Shown here one piece after another: positions 22,075 through 32,746 of a stretch of DNA of 64,000 nucleotides. Source of the stretch: Apostichopus japonicus. Lineage: Eukaryota > Echinodermata > Holothuroidea > Aspidochirotida > Stichopodidae. The stretch is taken from assembly GCF_037975245.1 (NCBI RefSeq), contig NC_092571.1, positions 17,729,917-17,793,916 of the forward strand, written 5' to 3'. The notes under the pieces were generated by a model. That model saw only the letters and a program-made list of their open reading frames with translations, was not told the origin of the DNA and did not search any database. The translations under genes and the position numbers were made by a program. Positions within the stretch are counted from its first letter, which is position 1, and every line of letters starts with the position of its first letter.

Positions 22075-22317
22075 CATTGATCAATGTTGATCCGATAATA
22101 CAAAGCTGTCCCGGTCCTGTAACAGTCCCAGTTTTACCAGGCACGCCCTCGGCACAAGCTTTTTGGATGCCACCTACTACCACGGACCAGGCCACCTTCT
22201 CATCCACATTTGCGCCTGGCGATGTGTTTACAACTGGTGTAGTAACAACAGTCGTGTACACTCTAACAGATGATAACCAAAACACGGCTATGTGTTCCTT
22301 TGCTGTTTCTGTGATTG
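22075..22317 (+). CDS. Exon 20: HYR domain 20
   Basis: The exon has 81 codons and acceptor CTATTCCAG ending at 22074. The donor G/GTTAGT is weaker than the others. It encodes DPIIQSCPGPVTVPVLPG, AQAFWMPPTTTDQ, FAPGDVFTTGVVTTVVYTLTD and MCSFAVSV. It is compact, without the extra loop of exon 19. Confidence 0.92.
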
Positions 22318-23212
22318 GTTAGTGAAACTTTTTTCAAAATCTTGATCTACAGTTTGGGATGTTTTTCTCTTCCTTGCTACGATCTGGTTGGTACGTACCA
22401 TACTCCCAACATGAAGGAAAAGGCAAGGAACCAGCAAAATATGATTGACTTCTCGGTGAAATGATTCTTTGCAAGATCCATATTGTCTATTGTGTTGATC
22501 ACATGCATATTAATATGAGTGGATATCTCTTTAAAGCTGACAAGCTTAAGGTATGTCATTTCTCCCTATAAGCTGAACCTTGTATTGACATCATATTTGG
22601 GACAAAGTTGAACTGTAGACCATTTGTAGTCATTTCCAGTGTCGTTTTGATTCGGTCGATCAGGGCTTGCTCACAGACACAAAATTTGCAAGAACCGTAT
22701 TAAGCCAGTTTCAGGTGGTACATGGCCCAGTGGTGCCCTGTGACACAGTGGTGGTGCCTATTCTGTACAACTACCAAGGTATACTGTCATTCTAAAAATC
22801 ATCATCTTGTTGTTGCTGCTGGTTCTGAACCCACCCCTCCTCCACCTCCACCAGCACACTGACCGACTTATCAGTGGGCGGCGCACGCAACTGTGGCTCG
22901 TGGCTCGTTAAGGTCACATACAAAATTTTGTGATTGGCAATAGCCTGCCAGCCAGGAAAACACCACACGTTCGATTTCAAAAAAATCGCGGTTGTTCGTA
23001 GCATTAGGCTACACCCCTGCTCGCACACATTTCATATTGAAGCAGTTTTTCACGAATTTCCACGTTAAAGACAGGCGAGCTGAATAGGGTCTCGGTCAGT
23101 GATGTAGTTTGTGGCAAATTTGAAAGTTTCTCTTTGTTAACATTTTTCACTTATAGCAGATTAAAACGATTTGCTTTTGTTGTCTTTACAATTTTAATTT
23201 TCCCGTACATAG
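22318..23212 (+). other. Intron 20
   Basis: The intron is 895 bp with no recognised repeat or gene. Confidence 0.7.
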
Positions 23213-23500
23213 AGGATGGAGACCCACCAGCTTTCCAGGTGGCCTGTCCACGCGACATCGCAAATTCCTACGGAGACAGTCGTATAGAAATTCCTATCAT
23301 GGAGCTTTGGCCAAGAATAGAAGGCGTTGAACCTTTTCTCGATGTGACTTTGACAGCAACTGCCGATCCACCGTATCCAAACTTTGCAGCCGAGACTGGA
23401 AGCCTTCCTGTGGATGGTATACAGAGGAATATTACCTACGTCATCGCTGACACTCTTACGAACAGCCAAGCTTGCACCTTTTTGGTAACACTCTCTGTAG
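23213..23500 (+). CDS. Exon 21: HYR domain 21 (longest)
   Basis: The exon has 96 codons, acceptor CGTACATAG ending at 23212 and donor G/GTGAGA. It keeps DPPAFQVACPRDIANS and ACTFLVTL with a tryptophan in ELWPRIEG, but the middle is longer and lacks the PG..F.VGTT turn (PVDGIQRNITYVIAD instead). It begins with AG, so joining it to a T-ending exon would create TAG. Confidence 0.9.
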
Positions 23501-24670
23501 GTGAGAACTTGTTTTTTTTTATAATGAGAAGCGTTATTTGAAGTAAGTAATATAAACAAACTGAGATAAGGAAAGCTAGCCCACTGTCACAGTATACCAT
23601 GATCATTCATGCAACTGGGCCGTCCAGCGTCTCAACAGAGGGTTGCTGCTCTCACAAAGATCCTGATGTGTGGGATCAGTACTGCTTGCAGATTTGGCAA
23701 TCAATGTCAACAGGGATCAAACGGCACGTTAGTTGACTTGATTGACTTAGTTCAACATTCTAGTTTCGCAGCATAAAAAAAAAACATGTGGTAAGAAAAT
23801 GCAAGTTGAGGTGCTTAATTGGGCTTGTTACTTCATGTTCACATCAACCGATCTCCTCTTCAGAAAAGAATGAACAAGAAACCTAAGTTATATACTGCTA
23901 GTTGGTCATCTCACGGTACTGCAGTGCTACTAAAATTCATATTGCGACAGCTTTTTAATTCCAGGAATTAGACGGCAGTTTGGGAGCCCCATTTTAATTT
24001 TATTATATCTATCTACAACTTTTGTTTGGTCGCATTGATAAGTTCAGTTGAAAAGTAGCCAAGTATTACACCTCGCCTTGCGTGGATATAAAACTACTGT
24101 TTGTGTTCTCCCTATGATGACTTGGATAAGTCTGTTGACACATTGAGCCATTTTTCTATTCTTTATTCGGGCACTCATAGTCTCCTACTATCATAAATAA
24201 CACCTGGATACAGAAATATTGTAAAAAAAATGAATGTATCAATCACATATCTGGCAAAATCCTGTAAATTTGATCAGATCATATTACCCGCAATTATCTC
24301 TGTTTTTCTTGCTGACAGTAAATAAGTTCTTTGTAGGGAGAAAGCTATGTGCCAGAGTGCCTGCAATTATTACTCATAATTGATAGTTGGATGCACATAT
24401 GTCTTTGTTTTCTCTTTTGTCTTGGTGAAAAGTTGGCAGGATGAATCAAGTGCTGGCTAAGCCTTGGTATTATCTGATGACTAATGAACCATGGAAGTCT
24501 ACCCTTCCCCGTCTCTCCCCATTCTCATCCTACCTCCCCATTTTCATCCTACCTCCTCCCTTCACATCTTTACTTGAAGGGCCACCACACTGTTTTGGTT
24601 TTTGTCATTCTATTGGTAAACTACTCCTCTTTCAAAAATTCCTTCGTTTTTGGTTTTGTTCTTGCATCAG
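23501..24670 (+). other. Intron 21
   Basis: The intron is 1.2 kb with no gene or clear repeat. The open frame leading into exon 22 from about 24441 is intron read-through with a pyrimidine-rich section. Confidence 0.7.
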
Positions 24671-24928
24671 ACACTGGACCTGGCCCCGGCCCATCTTTTG
24701 AAAGTTGCCCAGTTGGAGTCTTTACTTTGTATGGACAAACTAATGCTGTAGTCGACAGGATCTGGGCTCCAATCGTGGCCACTGATCCGTCAGGAATTCC
24801 ACCTACCTTAGTCCCAATTCCCCGCGATTCGTTCATTGTCGAGATGACTGAAAACTTTTTTGTGGAGATTACAGCCACTAACCAAATGCAGGAACAAGCT
24901 GTGTGTGTGTTTATTGTCTCAATCATCG
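24671..24928 (+). CDS. Exon 22: HYR domain 22
   Basis: The exon has 86 codons, acceptor CTTGCATCAG ending at 24670 and a perfect donor G/GTAAGT. It is divergent: GPGPSFESCPVGVFTLYG replaces CPxDI, the tryptophan is in DRIWAPIVATDPSG, and the turn is PIPRDSFIVEMTENFFVEI. The VCVFIVSI ending is normal. With exons 21 and 24 it forms a diverged group. Confidence 0.9.
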
Positions 24929-26192
24929 GTAAGTTAGTAGTGAACAAATTACTATCGTCTGCTGATTTTATCTCTCAAACATATACTAACCCTTTTTGGT
25001 CCGCTCTGTTGCCAGGCAACTACATTAATCCATGTATTCAAGTTTGAGCACACGTGAGTATATGCACCTGTTTTGTATTCTGACTGAGGACTTGAACAAA
25101 GGAATTCCAAGTCCTCGGACGTCATTTCAAAAGAAATCACTAAATCCTCAGAAATTCTATTGTTGAAGGGGTATTGTGTAGTTTATGGTATGTGGATTTG
25201 AGCAATGGAAAAAACAAGAAAAACCATGCAGTCCTCAGTCTGAATGAAGTGTGTTTGTGTGTGTGTGCTACATCTGAGATGGAAACACAATATCTCAGGA
25301 AAGGAAATACTGCCTTGGCCATATGAGTTGCCCGTGGTGAAAAGTTCAAGATCCCTACTAGGTTTGATGAGGGTCAGCAGAGGTCACCATGGATTGGAAT
25401 GGTATTTCATAGATGTATAATAGGTCCACGGTTTTTTAATGTGGGTCAAAGGTCACTTGAGGTCAACAGAGAGCAAATCCCGAAGGTGAAGTTTGACTGA
25501 TAACTTACTTAAGAGGGGTAAATGTTAGCAGAGGTCATAGTGTGAAAACAACCCGTATAGCATCAAGAATCTTACGTTGGACAAAATAGTTTTTAGTCAA
25601 CAGTGAGAACTACAGAAGGCTAAAATAAACAAATTGCTATGAAAGATTAAAGTACCTGCAATCCCCATTACAATTTTGTTAACCAAAGTTAATTCAGGAT
25701 AGTTTCATACAGAAACGCAGCTTTTGTAAAAATGGCAGGCAGGAAGCCTAAAGCATAAGGGTTAAATAAACTAATTAATATGTTTGACTTATTGCTTGAA
25801 TAAATCCAGTAAGTCACAGCCTCAGTGTTAACAATCATTGAAAAACCTAGTTTGAGAAATCACGGAGAACGATGAGCATGGTCATGGTGTGTGCAATTAT
25901 GTTACTATTACGATTATCCTTCGGAAACAATTGTTATCGTGTCTAAATTTGACAGTTAATTTGAAAACCAAACTAGACCAAAGAAAACGTATTTACAAGG
26001 CGGACCACAGATGTTTTCCTCCACACTCAGGTCATTTCCTGTCTGTCTTAATATTTAATACAAACAATGTCTCAGAGAAAAAATGGGAACCCCCAAAAAT
26101 TTGTATTTAATATCCCGTTCCCAAAGCCTACAGCCGTCTGTCCATCTGACACAGAAATCGATCATGTGCATCTTGCTCGTTCATTGCGACAG
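24929..26192 (+). other. Intron 22
   Basis: The intron is 1.3 kb. The part 25330-25560 carries repeated AGGTCA half-sites and belongs to an interspersed repeat also seen after the 44-45 kb minisatellite. No gene. Confidence 0.7.
25330..25560 (+). repeat. AGGTCA-rich interspersed repeat, copy 1
   Basis: The phrases GAGGTCAC, GGGTCAAAGGTCA (25443-25455) and GAGGTCAAC recur every 20-70 bp. The arrangement resembles 45237-45420 with its CAAGATCCC or ATATCTCAAG joins. The origin is unknown; it looks like a dispersed non-coding family. Confidence 0.5.
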
Positions 26193-26435
26193 CCGATGAC
26201 ATTCCTCCGACGTTGGTCTGTCCTAACGACATCACGATGACGGTGGAGACAGACACGGACACGGCGGAAGTCTCGTGGGATTTGGAAGTCTCAGACGACA
26301 ACGGCATGTTTACTCTCGTCAGTACGGGTGCCCAATCCGGGGATACGTTCGGCGTTGGAACGTCAGTGATCTCGTACACTGCGACCGACAACGCTCTCAA
26401 TTCCGCTTCGTGTACCTTCCGTGTCATTATTGAAG
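26193..26435 (+). CDS. Exon 23: HYR domain 23
   Basis: The exon has 81 codons, acceptor ATTGCGACAG ending at 26192 and donor G/GTGAGT. Motifs are DDIPPTLVCPNDITMTVE, AEVSWDLEVSDDNGMF, AQSGDTFGVGTSVISYTATD and ASCTFRVII. The SDDNG loop parallels exon 17. It is rich in CpG relative to its introns, as several exons here are. Confidence 0.94.
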
Positions 26436-27381
26436 GTGAGTGTGAGCCTCTTTCATTCTTTTGTATGCTAGTCGTGAAGGACTGCAACCGTTTGGAGTGC
26501 AGGTTGCCTTACACATACAAATATGATACAAATACAAATGCACCACTTCTTGGTTTCTTGATGCTTCAATCATCAGAGAGCCGGGTTCATCGGTCAATCG
26601 GAAAATGAGGAAATTTTGAAGACCCTGGTGGCACTATGACATCACAGATTCACCACAAAACAAAAAGAAAACAGCTATAGGCACAACTTTTAGACTAGGA
26701 TGAACTCTTTACATTGAGCAAGAATTTTCTCAACCGATTTTGGGGAAGTTGTTTTATCGCAGAGTAGTTCTCTTGCAAGCCAATATTGAACACCCCCCCC
26801 CCAAAAAACGGGTGGGTTTGTGTATTCTTCGTGTGTTTATGTCTATGTTTGACACATAAGGCACTGTTGTCATAAACGTTTATGGATATCACTTAAAACG
26901 ATATTATGTGCATATATTTCCCATGAAAGAAGTCATTTTGTCGCAAAACAATTCCATCTACAGAATGTCAATACAGATGATACTGTAGTTGGCACACTCC
27001 TTTGAGAGTGAAAATGGTGAGGGGATGAATGCTAATAATATGTACAAAATGTTATGAATCTACTCTGAAGGGTGTGTAATAGTAAAATACGGAAGTGACC
27101 GGAAAATACCGACTCATAGCAGTCTGGGCAATTTTTCTTAACTGTTTTTGGCAGTTGAACATCGCAGAGTAGTTCTCTTGTTGTAAGCAAAAATTAAAGA
27201 AAAACGAAAACGAAAAAAAAAAATTAGAACAAAAGGGGGTTTGTTTACCCTTCGTGTGTTTATGTCTGTTTAACACATGTGGCACTGTTGTTATAAAGAG
27301 AAATGTTTTCAACGTGTCCAACACTGATTGTATCTTGGAATACATGGATCAATGTTCTGCCTGTCTGTCTGTCTTCTATAG
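26436..27381 (+). other. Intron 23, with a degenerate internal duplication
   Basis: The intron is 946 bp. About 26720-26885 and 27110-27300 share GCAGAGTAGTTCTCTTG, CTTCGTGTGTTTATGTCT and GGCACTGTTGT in the same order and orientation. The unit pair is about 390 bp apart. Confidence 0.75.
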
Positions 27382-27657
27382 TTCAACCATTAATCACTGA
27401 CATCCCAAGAGCAGATCCCATGCCAACCACTTGCCAGACTGGTGTCTTTACTGTTTTTACCAACATCCCCGGATCACAGCAGGTCGTGTTTCCTCCCGCG
27501 GAGGCGTTAGACGCAGACGGCAACAATCTGATCGGTGTCTTGACGACTCCTCCTACGAATGCGTTCACTCCTGGGCCAACTCCGCAAATGATTACATTTA
27601 CCTTTACAGATTCCATGGGATTGACAGCCATCTGTATGTTCGAGCTATTACTAACTT
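27382..27657 (+). CDS. Exon 24: HYR-like domain 24
   Basis: The exon has 92 codons, acceptor GTCTTCTATAG ending at 27381 and a perfect donor T/GTAAGT. The first cysteine is in PMPTTCQTGVFTVFTN; no core tryptophan is present (VVFPPAEALDADGN). The end is typical: PGPTPQMITFTFTDSMG and ICMFELLL. It is diverged but still one whole domain per exon. Confidence 0.88.
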
Positions 27658-30421
27658 GTAAGTACAGCGAAACGGAAAATAAAGGAAAAGGGGTGGGGTG
27701 GGGGGGGGGGGGAGGTGGTAGTTCACTCTATAGTTGAGTCGAAGAAGCTAGTTGCTTTTATTCTGTGAATTCTCATATTTGTATCTCTCTCCACCAGATT
27801 TATACTTCAGTTACTAGCCACATGCCCAAGCACTCAATGGAGTACCTCTTACCAGATTTGTAGTACTCCAGTGTTCATGCGTTTACTCGAGTACACTTTT
27901 TTCTTCTTTCCCTTGTAATCATACTCGTAGTTTTGTAGTCATGCTTTCACTCACCAACCTGAAGGAAATATCTTGTACTCTAAATAGTGTACTCAAGAGT
28001 TTGTTCTGGTACTTGCCTCTTGTACTCATATCTCTTAACTTGCACTTGTGACATTGCATTCACACCGCAAGTCAGTAAATGTTGACCCTTTCCGTAAGGT
28101 CAAGTAAATCCACCTCAGTGATATTCATGTGCGATTAAAGTGGGCTGGGTCTGGATACATTTCACAAGTAGAAGAAAATTGTCAGGTATAGACTAAGTGT
28201 AGAAAGGAATGGAATAACTGATTTTTGAAAAAAATATCAGCAAATCATGAATAAGAATAGGAATGAAAAGAAAAAGTAACGAAAATTCAACGAAAAAAAA
28301 AACGAACAGAAAAGTGAAAGTAACATCTACGCAATATCCTTAACTAGTGTGCATTCGCAGCACCAGCCAAGGCAAAGTGGGAGGGGGGGGGGGGAGGTAA
28401 CAAGGGGCAACGCATTTTTTGGAGGGGGAGGGTGAAATTAATGTAACACTGATATGGGGGAGGGATCTAAGGGAAGGGGTTTCCTCTCTCATTTGGGAGT
28501 TTTTCTACTTGAGTAAAATGCGTTAGATGCAAAATGGTGCTATCATTTAACAATTTTTCACGTTTAATGCATTGCATTGGAAACGATACTACGTGCAATG
28601 TCTGGATTAAACTATTGGACACAATAAGTACCATCTGGGGGCAGCAGATATGTTTGAGGGTAGTGATACTTATCAATACAATTTGTGCTTGTGTGCAATA
28701 CGACTGGAGAGGACATAAGTCCCTAAACTATATGTTCTCAATGTGGCTATTATCAAACAATTGGCCAAATGCTTCATGAATGTTTTTTTATAAACAAGAA
28801 AAAAAAACCTTCTCCTCCCCCACCCAATAAAAATAGAACAAAATGAGGACAGGGTTACCCTGATCAGTTACATTGTTCCACATCATTGTATCATAATAAA
28901 GTAAAAACTGAATTTTTGTATATATTGAAGTAAAATGGCAGTTTCGAGTAATGGGGTACGGAATACGATATCTTGCCTGGGAAATTGATAATTGTTATGA
29001 CCAGAAATCAAGAAATTTAATAACTGGCGATTCTAGAAGTAGACCATGAAAAATTTGAAACTGATTTTTTCCGTTAATTGATCTTCTCTTATATTTCTCG
29101 TCTTGATCTGGTATCACTGAAGGAGCCAACCTAGCTGTTAAATTAAATGACACAGTGGGACCTTTTGAATCGATCCAAGTATAACTTCAGATCAGTTTTT
29201 TCCTTTTTGGAGTGGGGAGGGGGAAGAGCTTGTATCAAGAGTGTGTTTAGATGGCATAACACACTCATTTTGTCAAACCATAACAAGGATATCAATGGTC
29301 CCTCTAGATCAGATTAGATAGGGACGTATGTTTGTATGTATTGTATGTATGTATATATGTATGTATTTTAGATCCTCCTGCAAGCAGGAACTCACGTAGA
29401 AGCCTCATTGACTTATCACAGCTACAAGCTGACCGAAGTCAGTCTCTTAGATTCATATTTAACGTCCATGATTATGAATTGTCAACAACTCTGTAACTGG
29501 ACGACATACATTAATCTTGGAGTGCCTCAAACCGGGGACCTTATGATTGGAAGGCACCTGCGTTAACCACTGAGCTAAAACTCCACTGGGTGCATCACAT
29601 GCATTGTGTTATAACGAGAAGCGTGTTTTCATATATTCAGACCTTGCTTTTCCTCAGAGAATTTGGCATAATTTGAGATACATTGAGAATTTCTTCATGA
29701 AATCTCTAGCATACTCTACTAAGCAACAGGTTTTTAGCAACAGGGTACCACCATAACATTTTGACATTGCACTTAAACCATGAAAACTTGTTTGTTATTG
29801 CACAGATATCACAAAAATATATATATATTTATTTAAATTGTGCAACCGTGGGTCTTTTGGCCGTGATCTGATGAAATGCTCCTCCTCGGACCCTGATCTG
29901 CATGATGACAAGCTCTATCCCTTGTTTGTAAAAAGTTGGAATTAATAGAGCACAGCCCTGAAATAAATATTAGCTATTCACTTAAAAGCAATTGGGTTTT
30001 GCTCCAAAGTGCCAGCCACAAGTAAAGATCACAAATTTCCTCGTAAGCTCTGCCTACTAGATCGAAGCACCCTGCCATTGAAACTAATTGGTTTGGAAGG
30101 GTTAACCTTAATTCGTGTTAACAGAAATAACATATTGAACATGTACAGCAGATATATCTAATGAATGTGATGAACTGAGAGTTAACACTTACCAGGGATG
30201 CCTTAATCATCCAGGGTATAACTCCAGGGTAGCTATATGAAGCACCTAACAGGAGCTATATTAACATGAGTAAAATTAAGTATAAACCATACTGTTTACA
30301 AGACAAAGTTTTGCTTAAAAGATTTTAGAAATACTCAACCAAGTGAAGACTTCTGCAGTTATTTCCATGTAACGAATTCCAAGTACTCACCTTGTTTGTC
30401 AATGGTTTATTGCTTTAACAG
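27658..30421 (+). other. Intron 24 (2.8 kb)
   Basis: This is the longest intron of the HYR half. It holds poly-G runs near 27697 and 28381, a minus-strand SINE at 29335-29595, and otherwise unremarkable AT-rich DNA. I searched for a further HYR or cysteine-module exon and found none. Confidence 0.7.
29335..29595 (-). mobile_element. tRNA-derived SINE, antisense
   Basis: On the minus strand the element begins GGAGTTTTAGCTCAGTGG, containing a perfect A box (TAGCTCAGTGG, 29567-29577). A B-box-like GGTTTGAGGCACTCC follows at 29519-29533. A roughly 170-bp body then ends in an ACATACAT-type tail. This layout (pol III promoter, body, simple-repeat tail) defines tRNA-derived SINEs. It lies in antisense orientation to the host gene. 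Confidence 0.75.
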
Positions 30422-30667
30422 TTGACGATGCAGAACCTAACATTATTGGATGTCCAGAACAGGTCATCCCAGGTACCATCCTACCCGGGGATACGATGGC
30501 CACAGTCACATTACCAATTATAACTGCAATAGATAACTCGGGCAGCACCCCCTCCCTGGATGTTGTGCCTCCAGGAAACGTTTTCGGCGTTGGTGATACT
30601 TCCGTGGAGTACACCTTTAGCGACAACGCTGGAAATACGGCCATTTGCTCCTTCACTGTCTCGGTCA
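30422..30667 (+). CDS. Exon 25: HYR domain 25 (last)
   Basis: The exon has 82 codons, acceptor TTTAACAG ending at 30421 and a perfect donor A/GTAAGT. Motifs are EPNIIGCPEQVIPGTI, ATVTLPIITAIDNSGS (leucine replaces tryptophan), PPGNVFGVGDTSVEYTF and GNTAICSFTVSV. Downstream the domain type changes completely to short cysteine modules. Confidence 0.93.
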
Positions 30668-31881
30668 GTAAGTAAAATGGCTTTTCTTGATCAATCAACA
30701 ATCAACAAACCACAAGACCATAGTACACTTGAATATCCTCAAGCACCTTATCAGGATTTTCATTATAATTCTCAATGATCCATTATACCAGGTAGGCAAA
30801 GGAACTTGCAGTTTTAAGAATAGGCTAAATTTAATAATAGTCTGTGTAACTTATTTTCCAAATTTTCTGTTGAAAAAGTCACTAGTCTTGAACCTCAGGA
30901 CTGTTGGCTGCATTTCTTTCATGCCTAACGTTACATCGAACAGTACAAAGTTTTTTTTGGGGGGGGGGGGGGTTGCGTGTGGACAGGTGCCAATTTGTGT
31001 AGCTTTGATAGGTCCGTTTAATGTTGCTGTAAAAGCTCTGTGATACAACGAAGAAATACCTTGTTGCTGTAGGATATATCCTATTTCAAAAGTCATGTCC
31101 ATTGTCGGTATTACAGTCAAATGATTGTCAGTAGCACCTTTAATGACTTTCTCGTATCAGCAACGATATTTGCAGCTAACACAGTAGGCTACTGTAGCTA
31201 TTAAAGTAATAAAGAAGAAGGCAGCAAATGAAGAACGATGTTCCAACTGCAGACACTACAGTACAACTCTATGATGTCATTTTTTAGACTTGATTATTAA
31301 TAGTTATCATAAAGTAGTAGTATTATATGAAGAGACAGATATAAATTGGTCTTAACCGGTTGGTGGAGTGTACGTTCGTTGTCAGTGAGAACAAGTTGCG
31401 TTAAGTAAATGTTCTGGTAATCTACTGTAAGAAAAGAATTGTGCAAAAAATAACGAAGAAGATTGCAACAAAAAGACAACAACCTTGTTAGAAACAATGT
31501 ACAGCAGTTATTTGCAGTGGTGTCCATCCTTCATTTTTCACGCTATGCAGGGGATGCCATTCCGGGGGAGGGGAACCCCCTCGCCTTTAAGAAATTTTGT
31601 TTATGTAATTTGGCTTAGATGAGAAATGCTGCTATCTACTGGCAAAGCTTCGAACTGATTTTATGTTAAGGAATTCTCATTCTGTAGTAAATATTTCTCG
31701 ATTTTTTTTTATTGTCTGTTCAAAATATTTTTGTGTGTGTATGTGGGTGGGGGGGGGAGGGGATTGTGGGGGTGTAACAACTGCCGAGGAAGGTGAGAAG
31801 GATTGAAGTGTGACTTCCCTTCGATTATTCAGTAAAAGCTGTTTGTTTTTTATCCATATTTCTTTGCTTCTCCCCACACAG
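30668..31881 (+). other. Intron 25, HYR-to-cysteine-module boundary
   Basis: The intron is 1.2 kb with G runs near 30959 and 31748. No gene found. The acceptor is CTCCCCACACAG. Confidence 0.7.
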
Positions 31882-31965
31882 ATCTTGATCCATGTGACCC
31901 CAGTCCTTGCGAGTCTGGTACAATGTGTTTATTTGATTCAGCAGCAATATCATTCATCGTTTGTA
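31882..31965 (+). CDS. Exon 26: four-cysteine module 1
   Basis: The exon has 28 codons, acceptor CCACACAG ending at 31881 and donor A/GTGAGT. It encodes DPCDPSPCESGTMC, a 13-residue gap and a final cysteine. The pattern C-x4-C-x5-C resembles the first half of an EGF-like or follistatin-N module, but the usual last two cysteines are missing, so these may be independent two-disulphide units. Confidence 0.9.
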
Positions 31966-32662
31966 GTGAGTACATAGAATCATTAAAGTGAGGCTCACAT
32001 TTACAAGGATTGTTAGACTATCATATCTGGCCTTTTGTGTCCTCTTCCCCCTTCTCTCCTGTCCCTTCCCTAGCTCTCTCCTCGCCACCTGTCCCCATCC
32101 CTCTATGCATTTTGGAAGCTTTACTCAACAAATCATGTTCGAGTCCACAAAGAGGAGCAGTGATGTGCCACAAGTGGAAGTGCACTTTTTCATCAGTTAA
32201 CATCAGTTCTCCGATGAGCTACTTACATAAATGGGACTTGTTTTGAAATGAAAATTTGCAACGGCGACATGATTCCTCTGCAAAGCAAAGCTGCATCAAT
32301 TATATCAGACAACAGAGAGATGATCTCGGCAGACAAGCAGTGCTCTATTGTGTGATGAAACTGCAGAGCAGAAAACATAAAAAACCTACTCAGCCTGGCT
32401 GCAGAATCCTGCAGCAGCAGCTTCCTTCTTTTTTACACAGTGGTCAATAGTAAATCAATCAATCAATCCAATTGAGTTGATAATCAAGAAAATCAATAGA
32501 TAAAACATATAAGTATCCACACACCCCTCCCACCCCCCCCCCCACCACCAGCCCATCCTTGGACATTGGTTACAGCACTGATTCTACAGAACTGCTCTCA
32601 ACCTGCGTAACAATGAGCCATTTCACATTGATCAAACTGGTATTCTTTCGTTTATTTTCCAG
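31966..32662 (+). other. Intron 26
   Basis: The intron is 697 bp and includes the second, inverted copy of the CTGCAG-rich repeat (32275-32445). No gene. Confidence 0.7.
32275..32445 (-). repeat. Interspersed repeat (CTGCAG-rich family), copy 2
   Basis: Its reverse complement matches 12820-13010 through AGGCTGAGT, CTGCTCTGCAGTTTCAT and TAGAGCACTGCT. TTTTTACACAGTG is present at the end of both, read from the plus strand. Confidence 0.55.
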
Positions 32663-32746
32663 CTCCAATCGGTGATCCTTGTGATACTTTACAGTGCTTC
32701 CCTCCATCTACTTGTACGGCAGTTGAAAACCAAGCAGTTTGTTTAG
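32663..32746 (+). CDS. Exon 27: four-cysteine module 2
   Basis: The exon has 28 codons, acceptor TTTTCCAG ending at 32662 and donor G/GTAAGA. It encodes GDPCDTLQCFPPSTC followed by AVENQAVC. The cysteine spacing matches exon 26 except for one fewer residue in the last gap. Confidence 0.9.
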   Translation, partial: LQSVILVILYSASLHLLVRQLKTKQFV

